Shown here in pieces: positions 26,421 to 36,720 of a DNA stretch of 64,000 nt. The translations under genes were made by a program, and so were the position numbers. The stretch is from Mesorhizobium sp. M1B.F.Ca.ET.045.04.1.1 (GTDB lineage Bacteria; Pseudomonadota; Alphaproteobacteria; Rhizobiales; Rhizobiaceae): the NCBI RefSeq assembly GCF_003952465.1, contig NZ_CP034448.1, forward strand, positions 3,759,001-3,823,000, written 5' to 3'. A model generated the notes under the pieces. It searched no databases and had not been told where the DNA came from. It saw only the letters and a list, made by a program, of their open reading frames with translations. The stretch's first letter is position 1; each line of letters starts with the position of its first letter.

Positions 26421-27473
26421 ATGACGGTATCGCCCTTCGACCATCCGCTGCTTTCCGGCCTGCTCGGCGACGAAGAGGCGGCGAGACATTTTTCGGTGGA
26501 AGCCGACATCGCCGCGATGCTCAGTTTCGAGCGCGGGCTGGCCGAGGCGGAGGCCGAATGCGGCGTGATTTCGCGCGAAGCCGGGGCTGCCATCGTCAAA
26601 GCGCTGGTCTCGTTCCGGCCGGATACCGCAAAGCTGCGCTCCGGCGTCGCCAAGGATGGCGTCGTGGTGCCGGACCTGGTCCGCCAACTCACGGCGGCCG
26701 TCGGCGAACCACATGGCGAATTCGTTCATTTCGGCGCGACCAGCCAGGATGTCGTCGACACTTCGCTGGTGCTGCGCCTGCGCCGGGCTGTCGAGCATAT
26801 CGGCCTGCTGCTCAGCGAAAACATCGTTCGCCTTGCCAACCTTGAACAGGAGTTCGGGGGCAGGGCGCTGATGGCGATGACGCGCATGCAGCCGGCGATC
26901 CCGATCAGGGCAGGGGACCGGATCGCTTCGTGGCGCGCGCCGATCGAGCGGCACCAGCAGCGCTTGAACGAACAATCCGGCCGGCTGTTCGTGGTGCAGT
27001 TCGGCGGCGCTGCAGGCACGCTGGAAAAACTCGGCGACAAAGCGCCGGCTGTGCATGCGACACTCGCCGCGAAGCTCGGTCTTGGCGATGCGCCGCAATG
27101 GCATAGCCAGCGCGACGCGCTCGCCGAGTTCGCCGGCTGGCTGTCGCTCCTCAGCGGCGGTTTGGGCAAGTTTGGCCAGGACATTGCGCTGATGGCGCAG
27201 GCGGGCACGGATATCAAGCTCTCCGGCGGTGGCGGCTCGTCGGCGATGGCGCATAAGCAGAACCCGGTAAAGGCGGAAGCGTTGGTCGCGCTTGCGCGCT
27301 TCAACGCCGTCCAGCTATCGGGCATGCATCAGGCGCTGGAGCACGAGCAGGAGCGCTCGGGTGCGGCCTGGACGCTGGAGTGGCTCATCCTGCCGCAGAT
27401 GGTGGTGGCGACGGCAGCCGCGCTCAGGCTTGCGGCCGAGCTTGCAGCGCAGATCGAAAGCCTCGGCCACTGA
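26421..27473 (+). CDS. pcaB: 3-carboxy-cis,cis-muconate cycloisomerase
   Basis: A 350-residue fumarase/aspartase-superfamily enzyme that lactonises 3-carboxymuconate. The superfamily signature is GGGGSSAMAHKQNP (about 275-288), with the other conserved region GATSQDVVDTSLV. It is about 100 residues shorter than gamma-proteobacterial PcaB because it lacks the C-terminal extension, which is normal in rhizobia. It follows pcaG after 11 bases and shares its stop with the pobA start. Confidence 0.92.
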   Translation: MTVSPFDHPLLSGLLGDEEAARHFSVEADIAAMLSFERGLAEAEAECGVISREAGAAIVKALVSFRPDTAKLRSGVAKDGVVVPDLVRQLTAAVGEPHGEFVHFGATSQDVVDTSLVLRLRRAVEHIGLLLSENIVRLANLEQEFGGRALMAMTRMQPAIPIRAGDRIASWRAPIERHQQRLNEQSGRLFVVQFGGAAGTLEKLGDKAPAVHATLAAKLGLGDAPQWHSQRDALAEFAGWLSLLSGGLGKFGQDIALMAQAGTDIKLSGGGGSSAMAHKQNPVKAEALVALARFNAVQLSGMHQALEHEQERSGAAWTLEWLILPQMVVATAAALRLAAELAAQIESLGH

Positions 27474-28645
27474 TGCGCACCCAGGTCGTCATCATCGGGT
27501 CGGGACCGTCCGGCCTGCTGCTCGGCCAGTTGCTCGCCACCATCGGCATCGAGACCGTCATCCTCGAGCGGTCGAGCCGCGAGCATGTGCTTGGCCGGGT
27601 GCGCGCCGGCGTGTTGGAGCAGGGCACAGTCGACCTGCTCGGCGAGGCAGGCGCTGCTGACAGGCTTCATGCTGAAGGCCTGCCGCATGCCGGCATTTCG
27701 CTCGCCTTCGACGGACGCCTGCATCGCATCGACCTCACGGCGCTCACCGGCGGCAAGCACGTCACCGTCTACGGGCAAACCGAGGTGACGCATGATCTGA
27801 TGGACAAGCGGGAGGCGGCGGGGCTCATCACCGTTTACGAAGCGGCGAGCGTCGCGCCGCATGATTTTGACGGGCGAGCGCCGTTCGTCACCTACGACAA
27901 GGATGGCGTCGGCCATCGCATTGACTGCGACGTCATCGCCGGCTGCGACGGCTATCACGGCGTCAGCCGTCGATCGGTGCCGGAAGGCGCGCTGAAGACC
28001 TTCGAGCGGCACTATCCGTTCGGCTGGCTGGGCGTGCTGGCGGAGGTGCCACCGGCCGATCATGAGCTGATCTACGCCAATCACGGGCGCGGATTTGCGC
28101 TGTGCTCGATGCGGTCGCCGCGCCGCAGCCGCTACTATGTTCAGGTCCCCGCCGACGAACGCGTCGAGGCCTGGTCGGACGACCGTTTTTGGGATGAGCT
28201 TCGACGCCGCCTGCCGGCGCGGACGGCTGCGGCCGTCACCACCGGGCCGTCCTTCGAAAAATCGATCGCGCCGCTGCGCTCCTTCGTCGCCGAGCCGATG
28301 CGCTTCGGCCGGCTGTTCCTGGCCGGCGACGCCGCCCATATCGTGCCGCCGACCGGCGCCAAGGGCCTCAACCTCGCTGCCAGCGACGTGCGCTATCTCT
28401 TTGCCGGGCTTCGCGAATTCTTTTCCGACAAGTCGGAAGCCGGGCTCGACGCCTACTCAGCAAAAGCGCTGGCGCGAGTCTGGAAAGCGGTGCGCTTCTC
28501 CTGGTGGATGACGACGATCCTGCACCGCTTTCCCGAGACCGGCGAGTTCGGCCAGCGCATCCAGGAAGCCGAGCTCGACTATCTCGTGCATTCAAAGGCG
28601 GCCTCGACCGCACTAGCCGAAAACTATGTCGGCCTTCCATACTGA
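27473..28645 (+). CDS. pobA: 4-hydroxybenzoate 3-monooxygenase
   Basis: A 390-residue class A flavoprotein hydroxylase that converts 4-hydroxybenzoate to protocatechuate using NAD(P)H and O2. The FAD motif is VIIGSGPSGL (about 6-15), the fingerprint is DVIAGCDGYHGVSR, and the second FAD motif is LAGDAAHIVPPTGAKGLNLA. It is the last gene of the pcaDCHGB operon, so the operon converts 4-hydroxybenzoate down to 3-oxoadipate. It ends 14 bases from the convergent pcaF stop. No PobR regulator is adjacent. Confidence 0.93.
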   Translation: MRTQVVIIGSGPSGLLLGQLLATIGIETVILERSSREHVLGRVRAGVLEQGTVDLLGEAGAADRLHAEGLPHAGISLAFDGRLHRIDLTALTGGKHVTVYGQTEVTHDLMDKREAAGLITVYEAASVAPHDFDGRAPFVTYDKDGVGHRIDCDVIAGCDGYHGVSRRSVPEGALKTFERHYPFGWLGVLAEVPPADHELIYANHGRGFALCSMRSPRRSRYYVQVPADERVEAWSDDRFWDELRRRLPARTAAAVTTGPSFEKSIAPLRSFVAEPMRFGRLFLAGDAAHIVPPTGAKGLNLAASDVRYLFAGLREFFSDKSEAGLDAYSAKALARVWKAVRFSWWMTTILHRFPETGEFGQRIQEAELDYLVHSKAASTALAENYVGLPY

Positions 28646-28658
28646 TCGGCGGAAGCCG

Positions 28659-29864
<1,206 letters not shown>

Positions 29865-30668
29865 TTATGCTGCTTTCCCTTTGGTGATCCCTTGATGCGC
29901 CGCCTTGGTGCGGGCCTGCAGGTCGCGCAATGTCTTCAGCTCGAGTTCCGTCGGCGCCGGCGTCTCGTCAAGGGCCTCGGCGAATTTTACGACCCAGCCA
30001 CAGGTCGCCTGCACCTGCTCACGCGTGACACCAGGATGCAGCGACACGACGGTGAATTCCTTGGTGATGGGATCAGGCTTCCAGATTGCGAGATCGGTGA
30101 TCAAAAGCGTCGGGCCGGCGGTGCCGATGCCGAGGCGCTTGCGGTGGTCGCCGCCTTCGCCGTGGCCGAAGGAGGTGAAGAAGTCGATTGTCTCGACCAT
30201 GCCGCGCTTCGACTGCACCATGGTGATGTAGACCTCTCTCGACGAGGTGGCGATTTCCGGCGCGCCGCCGCCACCGGGCAGCCGCGTCTTCGGGTGCGCA
30301 TAGTCGCCAATGACGGTGGTGTTGATGTTGCCGAACTTGTCGAGTTGGGCGGCGCCCAGGAAGCCGATCGAGATACGGCCGCCCTGCAGCCAGTAGCGGA
30401 ACATCTCCGGCACCGCGACCGTAGTCACCGCGGTCTCGCACAATTCGCCGTCGCCGATCGACAACGGCAAAACGTCGGGTGCGGTGCCGATGGTGCCGCT
30501 TTCGTAGATCAGCGTGATGCCCGGCGCATGGGTCAACCGCGCGACGTTGCAGGCGGCCGACGGCGCGCCGATGCCGACGAAGCAGACATCGTCGTTCTTC
30601 AACGCGCGGCTGGCGGCGATCGTCATCATCTCGTTGGGCGTGAAGCCCAGATCCGGCGTGTCGCTCAT
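29865..30668 (-). CDS. pcaJ: 3-oxoadipate CoA-transferase subunit B
   Basis: A 267-residue family I CoA-transferase beta subunit. The catalytic Glu lies in LIYESGTIGTAP (about 55). With PcaI it moves CoA from succinyl-CoA to 3-oxoadipate. The ATG overlaps the pcaI stop (ATGA); the frame is open upstream, but that part overlaps pcaI in another frame. Length is about 50 residues above Pseudomonas PcaJ, as for longer IJ variants in rhizobia. Confidence 0.9.
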   Translation of the reverse strand: MSDTPDLGFTPNEMMTIAASRALKNDDVCFVGIGAPSAACNVARLTHAPGITLIYESGTIGTAPDVLPLSIGDGELCETAVTTVAVPEMFRYWLQGGRISIGFLGAAQLDKFGNINTTVIGDYAHPKTRLPGGGGAPEIATSSREVYITMVQSKRGMVETIDFFTSFGHGEGGDHRKRLGIGTAGPTLLITDLAIWKPDPITKEFTVVSLHPGVTREQVQATCGWVVKFAEALDETPAPTELELKTLRDLQARTKAAHQGITKGKAA

Positions 30669-31522
30669 GCGGCCTTCCTCAGATGCTCGACGCGGGCGGC
30701 AAAATCGTCCGCCGTGCTTTCGATGACGTTCTGCTGCATCCAGGCCTGGAACCTGTCGCGGTCGGCGGCGATCTCGTCCCATTCGAGATAGGCGGCGTTG
30801 TCGCGTTCGTAATAGCCATGAGTATAGGAAGGGTGGGAGCCGCCCGGCACGACGGAGATCGCCGCGATAGTCCAGCCCGGCAGCACGGTGAGGTTGGGGT
30901 GGAGGTCGTCGAAATTGTCGGCCACTTCCTCGACCGTGACCACGGCGCGCTTTGCGGCAAGAACGGCCTCCTTCTGGATGCCGATGATGCCCTCGACCAG
31001 CACGTTGCCTTTGCGATCCGCCTTCTGCGCATGGATGAAGGTGACGTCCGGCCGGATCGCGGGAACAGCGGCCAGCACCTCGCCGGTGAACGGGCAAGTG
31101 ATGGATTTGATGTTCGGATTGACGTCGGCAAGGCCGGCGCCGCGATAGCCGCGGAACACCGCGCAGGGCAGGCCGGCGGCGCCCGCCTCATAGGCGTTGG
31201 CCATGCCGGCGTGGCTATGCTCCTCGACCTCGATGGCGCGAGGAAAACCGTTCTCGATGGCGTCGCGGGCGCGTCGCAACAGGCCGACGCCCGGATTGCC
31301 GACATAGGAGAAGACAATTTTCTTGGCCATGCCCATGCCGATCATCTGATCGTAGATCAGGTCGGGCGTCATGCGGATCAGCGTCAGGTCGCGAAAGCCC
31401 TGGCGGATCGCCTCATGCGCTGCGGCGGTCGGGATCAGATGGGTGAAGCCTTCGAAGGCGACCGTATCGCCGTCATGGAGGTTCTCTGCGACGGCCTGTT
31501 TCAGCGGCAGGAACTTGACCAT
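30665..31522 (-). CDS. pcaI: 3-oxoadipate CoA-transferase subunit A
   Basis: A 285-residue CoA-transferase alpha subunit, starting with VKFLPLKQAVAENLHDGDTVAFEGF and containing the FTGEVLAAVPAIRPDVTFIHAQ segment. It is first in pcaIJF. A palindrome that fits a PcaR-type operator lies 19 bases upstream. The start at 31522 is chosen because the open upstream frame runs into that operator and a palindromic repeat. Related transferases act on glutaconate or acetoacetate, but the pca context settles the role. Confidence 0.9.
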   Translation of the reverse strand: MVKFLPLKQAVAENLHDGDTVAFEGFTHLIPTAAAHEAIRQGFRDLTLIRMTPDLIYDQMIGMGMAKKIVFSYVGNPGVGLLRRARDAIENGFPRAIEVEEHSHAGMANAYEAGAAGLPCAVFRGYRGAGLADVNPNIKSITCPFTGEVLAAVPAIRPDVTFIHAQKADRKGNVLVEGIIGIQKEAVLAAKRAVVTVEEVADNFDDLHPNLTVLPGWTIAAISVVPGGSHPSYTHGYYERDNAAYLEWDEIAADRDRFQAWMQQNVIESTADDFAARVEHLRKAA

Positions 31523-31540
31523 CGAGCACGCTCCGAAGAA

Positions 31541-31555
31541 GTTCGTATTGCGAAC
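31541..31555 (-). promoter_or_regulatory. PcaR/IclR-type operator upstream of pcaI
   Basis: GTTCG-TATTG-CGAAC is a perfect dyad with 5-base arms, 19 bases before the pcaI start. It closely resembles the IclR-family PcaR site known from the pcaIJ promoter of Pseudomonas. It predicts control by an IclR-type PcaR encoded elsewhere, with 3-oxoadipate as likely inducer. Confidence 0.6.
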
Positions 31556-31629
31556 ATGTGTTATGTGGCCAAGCAGCGCGTCGAGCAATTTTTCTTTGTT
31601 TGACCGGCCACCCAAACCGCCGAAAATCG

Positions 31630-31880
31630 GCGCAGCCCTCATCGCCCTGCCGGGCACTTCTCCCCGTATAGAGACGGGGAGAAGGGGCTGGCCGCGTCCT
31701 CGGCGCCAATTCTGCAACGTTTGCGATTGGCGAAACCGCCAGCGACAGCGCGCCAGCGACAGCGCCCTCTCCCCGTCACTATACGGGGAGTGAGGCGTGG
31801 TCCGCGCAGCGGACGAAAAGCCAACTGCTTGGCTTTTCGAACAACGAACGCCGGCAGGCAGGTGAGGGGCAGCGCTACGC
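31630..31880. repeat. Palindromic intergenic repeat (CTCCCCGT type), long copy
   Basis: A composite inverted element between pcaI and the GntR gene. Outer arms are CAGCCCTCATCGCCCTGCC on the left and GGCAGGTGAGGGGCAG on the right. Inside are hairpins CTTCTCCCCGTATAGAGACG followed by GGGAGAAG and CCTCTCCCCGT-CACTAT-ACGGGGAG. A further palindrome AAAGCCAACTGCTTGGCTTT lies at 31818-31837. The same CTCCCCGT...ACGGGGAG hairpins recur at 44604-44728. It fills most of the 469-base gap. Confidence 0.6.
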
Positions 31881-31951
31881 TTGAAATTAACGTTAGGCGG
31901 CCGCCAGGTTCGTTCACTACGCACTCGTTGACTCCACCTACTTTATCTAAT

Positions 31952-31984
31952 ATTGAACAGGATTATACAGGTTCATTGAACAGG
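31952..31984 (+). promoter_or_regulatory. Direct repeats upstream of the GntR gene (possible operator)
   Basis: ATTGAACAGG occurs at 31952-31961 and 31975-31984, with a partial copy TATACAGG between them. The block ends seven bases before the regulator start. It is a likely autoregulatory site for the GntR/HutC-family protein, although typical sites of that family are inverted rather than direct. Confidence 0.35.
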
Positions 31985-31991
31985 TATTGAT

Positions 31992-32717
31992 ATGGCTCGT
32001 CGCGCGATGCAACTCACTCCCGGCACGGGCAAGCCCGAGCAGATTGCGACGGTTTTGGAGCGTGAAATCCGCTCCGGCATGCTCGGCTTCGGCGATCGTC
32101 TGCAAAGCGAGAACGAGCTCGTCCAGCGCTTTTCCGTCAGCCGCAATACGGTCCGCAAAGGTCTGGAAGAACTGTCGAATCGCGGGCTCATCACCACCAA
32201 GGTCGGCATCGGCTCCTTCGTCACTTTCGACGGCATGCCGGTTGATGACGCGATCGGCTGGTCGCGCGCGCTTGCCAATGCGGGCGCCAATGCCGAGACC
32301 CGCACGTTGAGGCTCGAGATCATCGAGGACGCCGAGCTCGCGGCAAAACTCGGCGTCGAGAACCCGTCCTTCATTGCCGTCGACCGTGTGCGCACCAACG
32401 CCGATGATGGCCATGCCATTTCGATCGAGCGCAGCCGCCTGCCGCTGTCGCCCGAGCTCGAAGACGTGCCGTTGCGCGGCCTGCGCGAGGGCTCGCTGCA
32501 CCAGACGCTGCGCGGGGCAGGGCTCGTTCCCGACCACGGCGAGGAATGGGTCGATATCGAGATGCTCAGCGCTGCCGATGCCGCCATCCTTGACTGCGCG
32601 CCGGGCACGCCGTTCCTCAGGACGCGGCGCCTGACGCGCGCCGCCGACGGCCGCGCCATCGAATTCGTCACCAGCCTGCTCAACCCGGCGCATTTCGCGC
32701 TGCATCTGGAGTTCTGA
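31992..32717 (+). CDS. GntR/HutC-family transcriptional regulator
   Basis: A 241-residue regulator with an N-terminal winged helix (about 12-75, DRLQSENELVQRFSVSRNTV) and a C-terminal UTRA ligand-binding domain (about 90-238). It starts the run GntR, ADP-ribosylglycohydrolase, PfkB kinase, Pot-type importer, and ends two bases before the next start, so it is co-transcribed. The arrangement mirrors yegW next to yegU and yegV in E. coli. It most likely represses the operon until a sugar or ribosyl phosphate ligand appears. Confidence 0.85.
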   Translation: MARRAMQLTPGTGKPEQIATVLEREIRSGMLGFGDRLQSENELVQRFSVSRNTVRKGLEELSNRGLITTKVGIGSFVTFDGMPVDDAIGWSRALANAGANAETRTLRLEIIEDAELAAKLGVENPSFIAVDRVRTNADDGHAISIERSRLPLSPELEDVPLRGLREGSLHQTLRGAGLVPDHGEEWVDIEMLSAADAAILDCAPGTPFLRTRRLTRAADGRAIEFVTSLLNPAHFALHLEF

Positions 32718-32719
32718 GC

Positions 32720-33751
32720 ATGGCGGTTGACGCGCTTGACCGGGCAATTGGCGCGTTGATCGGCGGGGCGCTGGGCGACGCGCTGGGCATGCCGACGCAG
32801 CTCCTGTCGCCCGCTCGCATCGCCGAGCTCTACGGCCATATCGAGGATTTTGTCGCGCCGGCCGCCGACCATCCGGTCTCGAAAGGCCTGCCCGCCGGCG
32901 CTATTACCGACGACACCGAACAGGCGTTGCTGCTCGGCCGCATCCTGATCAGCTCCGGCGGTCGCTTCGACCATGCGCGCTGGGTCAACGCGCTGCTCGA
33001 CTGGGAGCGGGACGTGAAGGCACGCGGCAGCTACGACCTGCTTGGACCGTCGACCAAGCGCGCCATCGACGCGATCAATAGCGGCGTCCCGGCGGAAGAG
33101 GCGGGGCGAAGCGGCGACACCAATGGGGCAGCGATGCGCATCGCACCCGTCGGCATCATGATACCGCCCGAGCCGCTTGACGCGCTGGTCGCTAAAGTGG
33201 CGGAAACTTGCCGGGCCACGCACAACACGTCGATTGCCATTGCCTCCGCTGCCGCGGTCGCCGCCGCGGTCAGCCTCGGTGTTTCGGGCGGCGACTGGCG
33301 CGCAGCTTCCGGCCATGCCGTCGCAGCGGCAAGGCTAGGTGCCACGCTCGGCCATTGGGTCACCGGCGGCGACATCGCGGCACGTATCCTGTGGGCGCAG
33401 GAACTCGTCCGTGGCAAGCCGGAGAAGGAGGCGATCCGGCTGATCGTCGACCTGATCGGCACGGGCGTCGCCAGCCAGGAATCGGTTCCGGCGGCATTCG
33501 CCGTGCTGGAGGTCGCGGACGGCGATGCCTGGCGAGCGGCCGTCATCAGCGCCAATCTCGGCGGCGACACCGACACGATCGGCGCCATTGCCGCCGGCAT
33601 GGCGGGCGCCTGCTCGGGTCTGTCGCGCTTGCCGCAGGATCGCATCGCAAGGCTGAAGGGTATTCACCTCGCGGAGGTTCGCACGCTGGCCGACGATCTC
33701 GTGGCAGCACGCGCCGCAAAGGCTGGCTCCGGCAAGGAGGTTGCCCGATGA
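32720..33751 (+). CDS. ADP-ribosylglycohydrolase-family protein (YegU-like)
   Basis: A 343-residue ARH/DraG-fold protein. Metal-binding segments are ITDDTEQALLLG (about 62-73) and ANLGGDTDTIGAIAAGMAGA (about 272-291), both intact, so an active dinuclear Mg2+ hydrolase is expected. Internal stretches such as TNGAAMRIAPVG and ASQESVPAAFAVLEVA closely match my memory of E. coli YegU. ARH enzymes cleave N- or O-glycosidic bonds to ribose. Next to a sugar kinase and an importer the substrate is probably an imported riboside or glycoside, not ADP-ribosylated protein. The stop overlaps the kinase start. Confidence 0.85.
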   Translation: MAVDALDRAIGALIGGALGDALGMPTQLLSPARIAELYGHIEDFVAPAADHPVSKGLPAGAITDDTEQALLLGRILISSGGRFDHARWVNALLDWERDVKARGSYDLLGPSTKRAIDAINSGVPAEEAGRSGDTNGAAMRIAPVGIMIPPEPLDALVAKVAETCRATHNTSIAIASAAAVAAAVSLGVSGGDWRAASGHAVAAARLGATLGHWVTGGDIAARILWAQELVRGKPEKEAIRLIVDLIGTGVASQESVPAAFAVLEVADGDAWRAAVISANLGGDTDTIGAIAAGMAGACSGLSRLPQDRIARLKGIHLAEVRTLADDLVAARAAKAGSGKEVAR

Positions 33752-34722
33752 GCGCGCGGCTCGTCCATGTCGGCAGCGCTGTGGTCGACTATGTCTATCG
33801 CATCGACGCTCTGCCGGCACCCGGCAGCGAAAAGACCGCGACAAGCTACGCCCGGGTCGCCGGCGGCGGCTTCAACATGATGGTCGCGGCGAGCCGCACC
33901 GGCATGAAGGTCGCGTTCGGCGGCCAGCTCGGTACCGGGCCTGACGGCGACTTCCTGAGGGCCGCTTTCGAAGCTGAAGGCATCGAGACGCTGACACCGC
34001 CATCGCCTTTGATGGACAGCGGCAATTGCGTCGCCATGATCAGCGGCGATGCCGAGCGCACATTCGTTTCCTGGCCGGGTGCCGAGAGCCGGCTGACGTT
34101 GGACATGATGGCACCGGTCCAAGTGGTTGCGGGCGACTGGGTTTTCACCTCCGGCTACACGCTGAGCTATCCTGGCAGCCGCGATGTGCTCGCCGACTGG
34201 ATCGAGGCGCTGCCGGCCGACATTCCTTTCGTGTTCGATCCGACGCCAGTGATTGCGGACATTCCTCGGACGATTCTGGACCGGGTGCTCGCCCGCACGA
34301 CCTGGCTGAGCTGCAACACGAATGAAGCCGCCGAGATAGCCGGCGCCGGTGATGCCCAGACTGTCGCGATCCGGTTGCTCGCGGAACATTGCCTCAAGGC
34401 TGAAGGCGTCGTCATCCGCGCCGGGGCGCATGGCTGCCTGGTGCGGATGGCCGACGGCGGCACGCGGGCGATCCCCGGTTTCGAGGTCTCAGCCGTCGAC
34501 ACCAACGGCGCCGGCGATGCGCATATCGGCGCCTTCGTCAGCGCATTGTCGCGCGGGATGCCGCCTTGCGAGGCGGCGCGCTACGCGAACGCCGCCGCGG
34601 CCCTCTCCGTCACGCGTCATGGCGGTTCTTCGGCGCCGACGGATGCAGAGATCCAGGAATTCCTGAGCCACCGCGATCAAGAAACGACCGCGCATGGCCG
34701 GGAGGACGCGACTGCAACTTAA
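33748..34722 (+). CDS. PfkB-family carbohydrate kinase (YegV-like)
   Basis: A 324-residue ribokinase-like kinase. The substrate segment is GGGFNMMVAASRTG (about 38-51), and the catalytic anion hole and Asp lie in DTNGAGDAHIGAF (about 251-263). Start and the preceding stop overlap (ATGA), tightly coupling it to the glycohydrolase. The expected role is phosphorylation of the sugar freed by the glycohydrolase, or of the imported nucleoside-like compound before cleavage. The closest named relative in arrangement is E. coli YegV. A small GCCCG-TCAAT-CGGGC hairpin (34726-34740) follows. Confidence 0.83.
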   Translation: MSARLVHVGSAVVDYVYRIDALPAPGSEKTATSYARVAGGGFNMMVAASRTGMKVAFGGQLGTGPDGDFLRAAFEAEGIETLTPPSPLMDSGNCVAMISGDAERTFVSWPGAESRLTLDMMAPVQVVAGDWVFTSGYTLSYPGSRDVLADWIEALPADIPFVFDPTPVIADIPRTILDRVLARTTWLSCNTNEAAEIAGAGDAQTVAIRLLAEHCLKAEGVVIRAGAHGCLVRMADGGTRAIPGFEVSAVDTNGAGDAHIGAFVSALSRGMPPCEAARYANAAAALSVTRHGGSSAPTDAEIQEFLSHRDQETTAHGREDATAT

Positions 34723-34762
34723 CAAGCCCGTCAATCGGGCAAAACAATGAGAGGAAGAAAAC

Positions 34763-35821
34763 ATGCGCATGCCCAGACTGACCGCTTTTCTGACGGCGAC
34801 CGCCGTCTTCGTTTCAGCCCTGGCCGCCCAGGCCGCCGAAGAAGTGCATGTGCTCAACTGGAAGGGCTACGGCGCCGACGAGCCGTGGGCTGTCGCCAAT
34901 TTCGAGAAGGCGACCGGTTTCAAGGTCGTCAACGACTTCTTCAACTCAGAGCAGGAGATGCTGACCAAGCTGAGGACAAACCCGGGCCTCTACGACGTCG
35001 TCATGATCAACGCCGCCTTCAACGACCAGGCGATGGCCGGCAAGCTGATCCAGCCGATCGACACATCGAAGCTCTCCAACTATGCCGATATCGCCAAGGA
35101 CAAGGCCGGCTCGCCGATGCTGAACCATGACGGCAAGGTCTATGGCGTGCCGTGGGTCTGGGGCCTGACCGCTCTTGCCATCAACGAAAAATCCTTCGAC
35201 AAGCCGCCGACCAGCATCGCCGAGATGTGGGATCCGGCGCATAAGGGCCGCGTCATCATCCGCGACGACGCCGTCGAGGCGGTGCAGTTCGGAGCGATTG
35301 CCAGCGGCCAGAACATCAACGATATCAAGGATATGGAAGCGGTAAAGGCCAAGCTCACCTCGCTGATGCCGCAAATCAAGACCTTCTGGAGCTCGGAGAA
35401 CGACTGGAACCAGATGGTCGCCTCCAACCAGATCGACATCGGCACCTATTGGAGCGGCTCGGCCGACCGCGCCAAGACGCATTTCAAGCTGCCGGTCTCG
35501 CTGGTCATCCCGCAGGAAGGCGCGGTCGCCTGGCTCGACGCCTTCTCGATCCCCGTCGGCTCCAAGAACGTCGCCGGCGCCGAGGCCTTCATCAACTACA
35601 TGATCGACCCGAAATTCTACGTCGAATGGGTCACCAAGGTCGGCGCGCCGGTCTCGGCCAACACCAAAGCGGTCGAGGCGCTGCCCGAGGACGCCTTCAA
35701 CCGTAAGGTCATGGGCAGCCCCGAGGTCGCCAAGCGCATCCAGTTCCAGGCGCCGGTCACCGATGAGCAGCGCGAGAAGTACCTGGCGCTATGGCAGGAG
35801 CTGAAGGTCAACGTGAAGTAA
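34763..35821 (+). CDS. PotD-like periplasmic binding protein (ABC importer)
   Basis: A 352-residue type-II binding protein of the spermidine/putrescine class with a Sec signal peptide (1-24, ending AAQA). The mature part opens EEVHVLNWKGYGADEPW and has VPWVWGLTALAINE and TYWSGSADRAKTHF. PotD-type proteins normally bind polyamines or other cationic organic compounds. The neighbouring glycohydrolase and kinase instead suggest an amine-bearing glycoside or riboside. No clear polyamine-binding Asp/Trp set can be assigned by eye, so the ligand is open. AGGAAG precedes the ATG. Confidence 0.83.
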   Translation: MRMPRLTAFLTATAVFVSALAAQAAEEVHVLNWKGYGADEPWAVANFEKATGFKVVNDFFNSEQEMLTKLRTNPGLYDVVMINAAFNDQAMAGKLIQPIDTSKLSNYADIAKDKAGSPMLNHDGKVYGVPWVWGLTALAINEKSFDKPPTSIAEMWDPAHKGRVIIRDDAVEAVQFGAIASGQNINDIKDMEAVKAKLTSLMPQIKTFWSSENDWNQMVASNQIDIGTYWSGSADRAKTHFKLPVSLVIPQEGAVAWLDAFSIPVGSKNVAGAEAFINYMIDPKFYVEWVTKVGAPVSANTKAVEALPEDAFNRKVMGSPEVAKRIQFQAPVTDEQREKYLALWQELKVNVK

Positions 35822-35850
35822 CCGGCGTCTTTCGGGGGAGGAGAGGCAAG

Positions 35851-36720
35851 ATGGCTGACCAGCTCGCGACCGGTTCGCGCCGCGGACTGCGGCCGGCCCT
35901 GCCGCTTCTCCTTCCCGCCTACCTGTGGCTGACAGTGGCGATCTTCCTGCCGCTGTCGGCCATGGTGTTCTTCTCCTTCATGACCGACCTGCCACTGGCC
36001 GGGAAGAAGTGGGCGTTCACGTTCGGCAACTACGCGGCCTTCTTCTCGCAGAGCCTCTATTCCACACTGCTGCTCGCTTCGCTGCGGCTTGGCCTCGAGG
36101 TCACGCTGTGGTGCATCGTCATCGGTTATCCCGCGGCCTATGTGCTGGCCAAGGTGCTGAAAGGGCGCAGCCGCGAGGCGATCTTCCTGCTCGTCATCCT
36201 GCCGTTCTGGTCGAACGGGCTGGTGCGCATCTTCTCGTGGGCGATGGTGCTGCGCGAAGGCGGCATCCTCGACACGGCGCTCAACGCCGTGCTGCCGTTC
36301 AAGATCAACATCGATCTGATGTATTCCTATCCGGCCGTCATCATCGGCCTGGTGCATTCCTATGTGCCCTACATGGTGCTGACCTGCTATCTGACGCTGC
36401 AGGCGATCGACGACTCGCTGATCGAGGCGGGCCGCTCGCTCGGCGCATCGCGGCTGCAGGTGCTCAAGCGGGTGATCATCCCGCTGTCGATGCCCGGACT
36501 GATCGCGGGGGCCGCGCTGATCTTCGTGCCGGTGGTCGGCTCCTTCATGGAGCCGCGCATCCTCGGCGGCCGCACCGGCACCTTCTACGGCACCGTCATC
36601 GAGGATCAGTTCGTCGCCGTCTTCAACTGGCCGCTGGGCGCTGCACTCTCCTTCATCCTGCTCGCCGTCGTGCTGGTTATCCTGGCGCTGGCGGCACCGG
36701 TGCTGCGGAGGGCCGCCTGA
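35851..36720 (+). CDS. ABC transporter permease (PotB-like)
   Basis: A 289-residue inner-membrane permease with six predicted spans. The EAA loop is DDSLIEAGRSLGASRLQVLKR (shown in part), as in PotB/PotH. It has an N-terminal soluble tail of about 20 residues. The start follows GGGGGAGGAG-type purines. Its stop overlaps the next permease start (TGATG), and together they form the heterodimeric channel for the PotD-like binder. Confidence 0.87.
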   Translation: MADQLATGSRRGLRPALPLLLPAYLWLTVAIFLPLSAMVFFSFMTDLPLAGKKWAFTFGNYAAFFSQSLYSTLLLASLRLGLEVTLWCIVIGYPAAYVLAKVLKGRSREAIFLLVILPFWSNGLVRIFSWAMVLREGGILDTALNAVLPFKINIDLMYSYPAVIIGLVHSYVPYMVLTCYLTLQAIDDSLIEAGRSLGASRLQVLKRVIIPLSMPGLIAGAALIFVPVVGSFMEPRILGGRTGTFYGTVIEDQFVAVFNWPLGAALSFILLAVVLVILALAAPVLRRAA

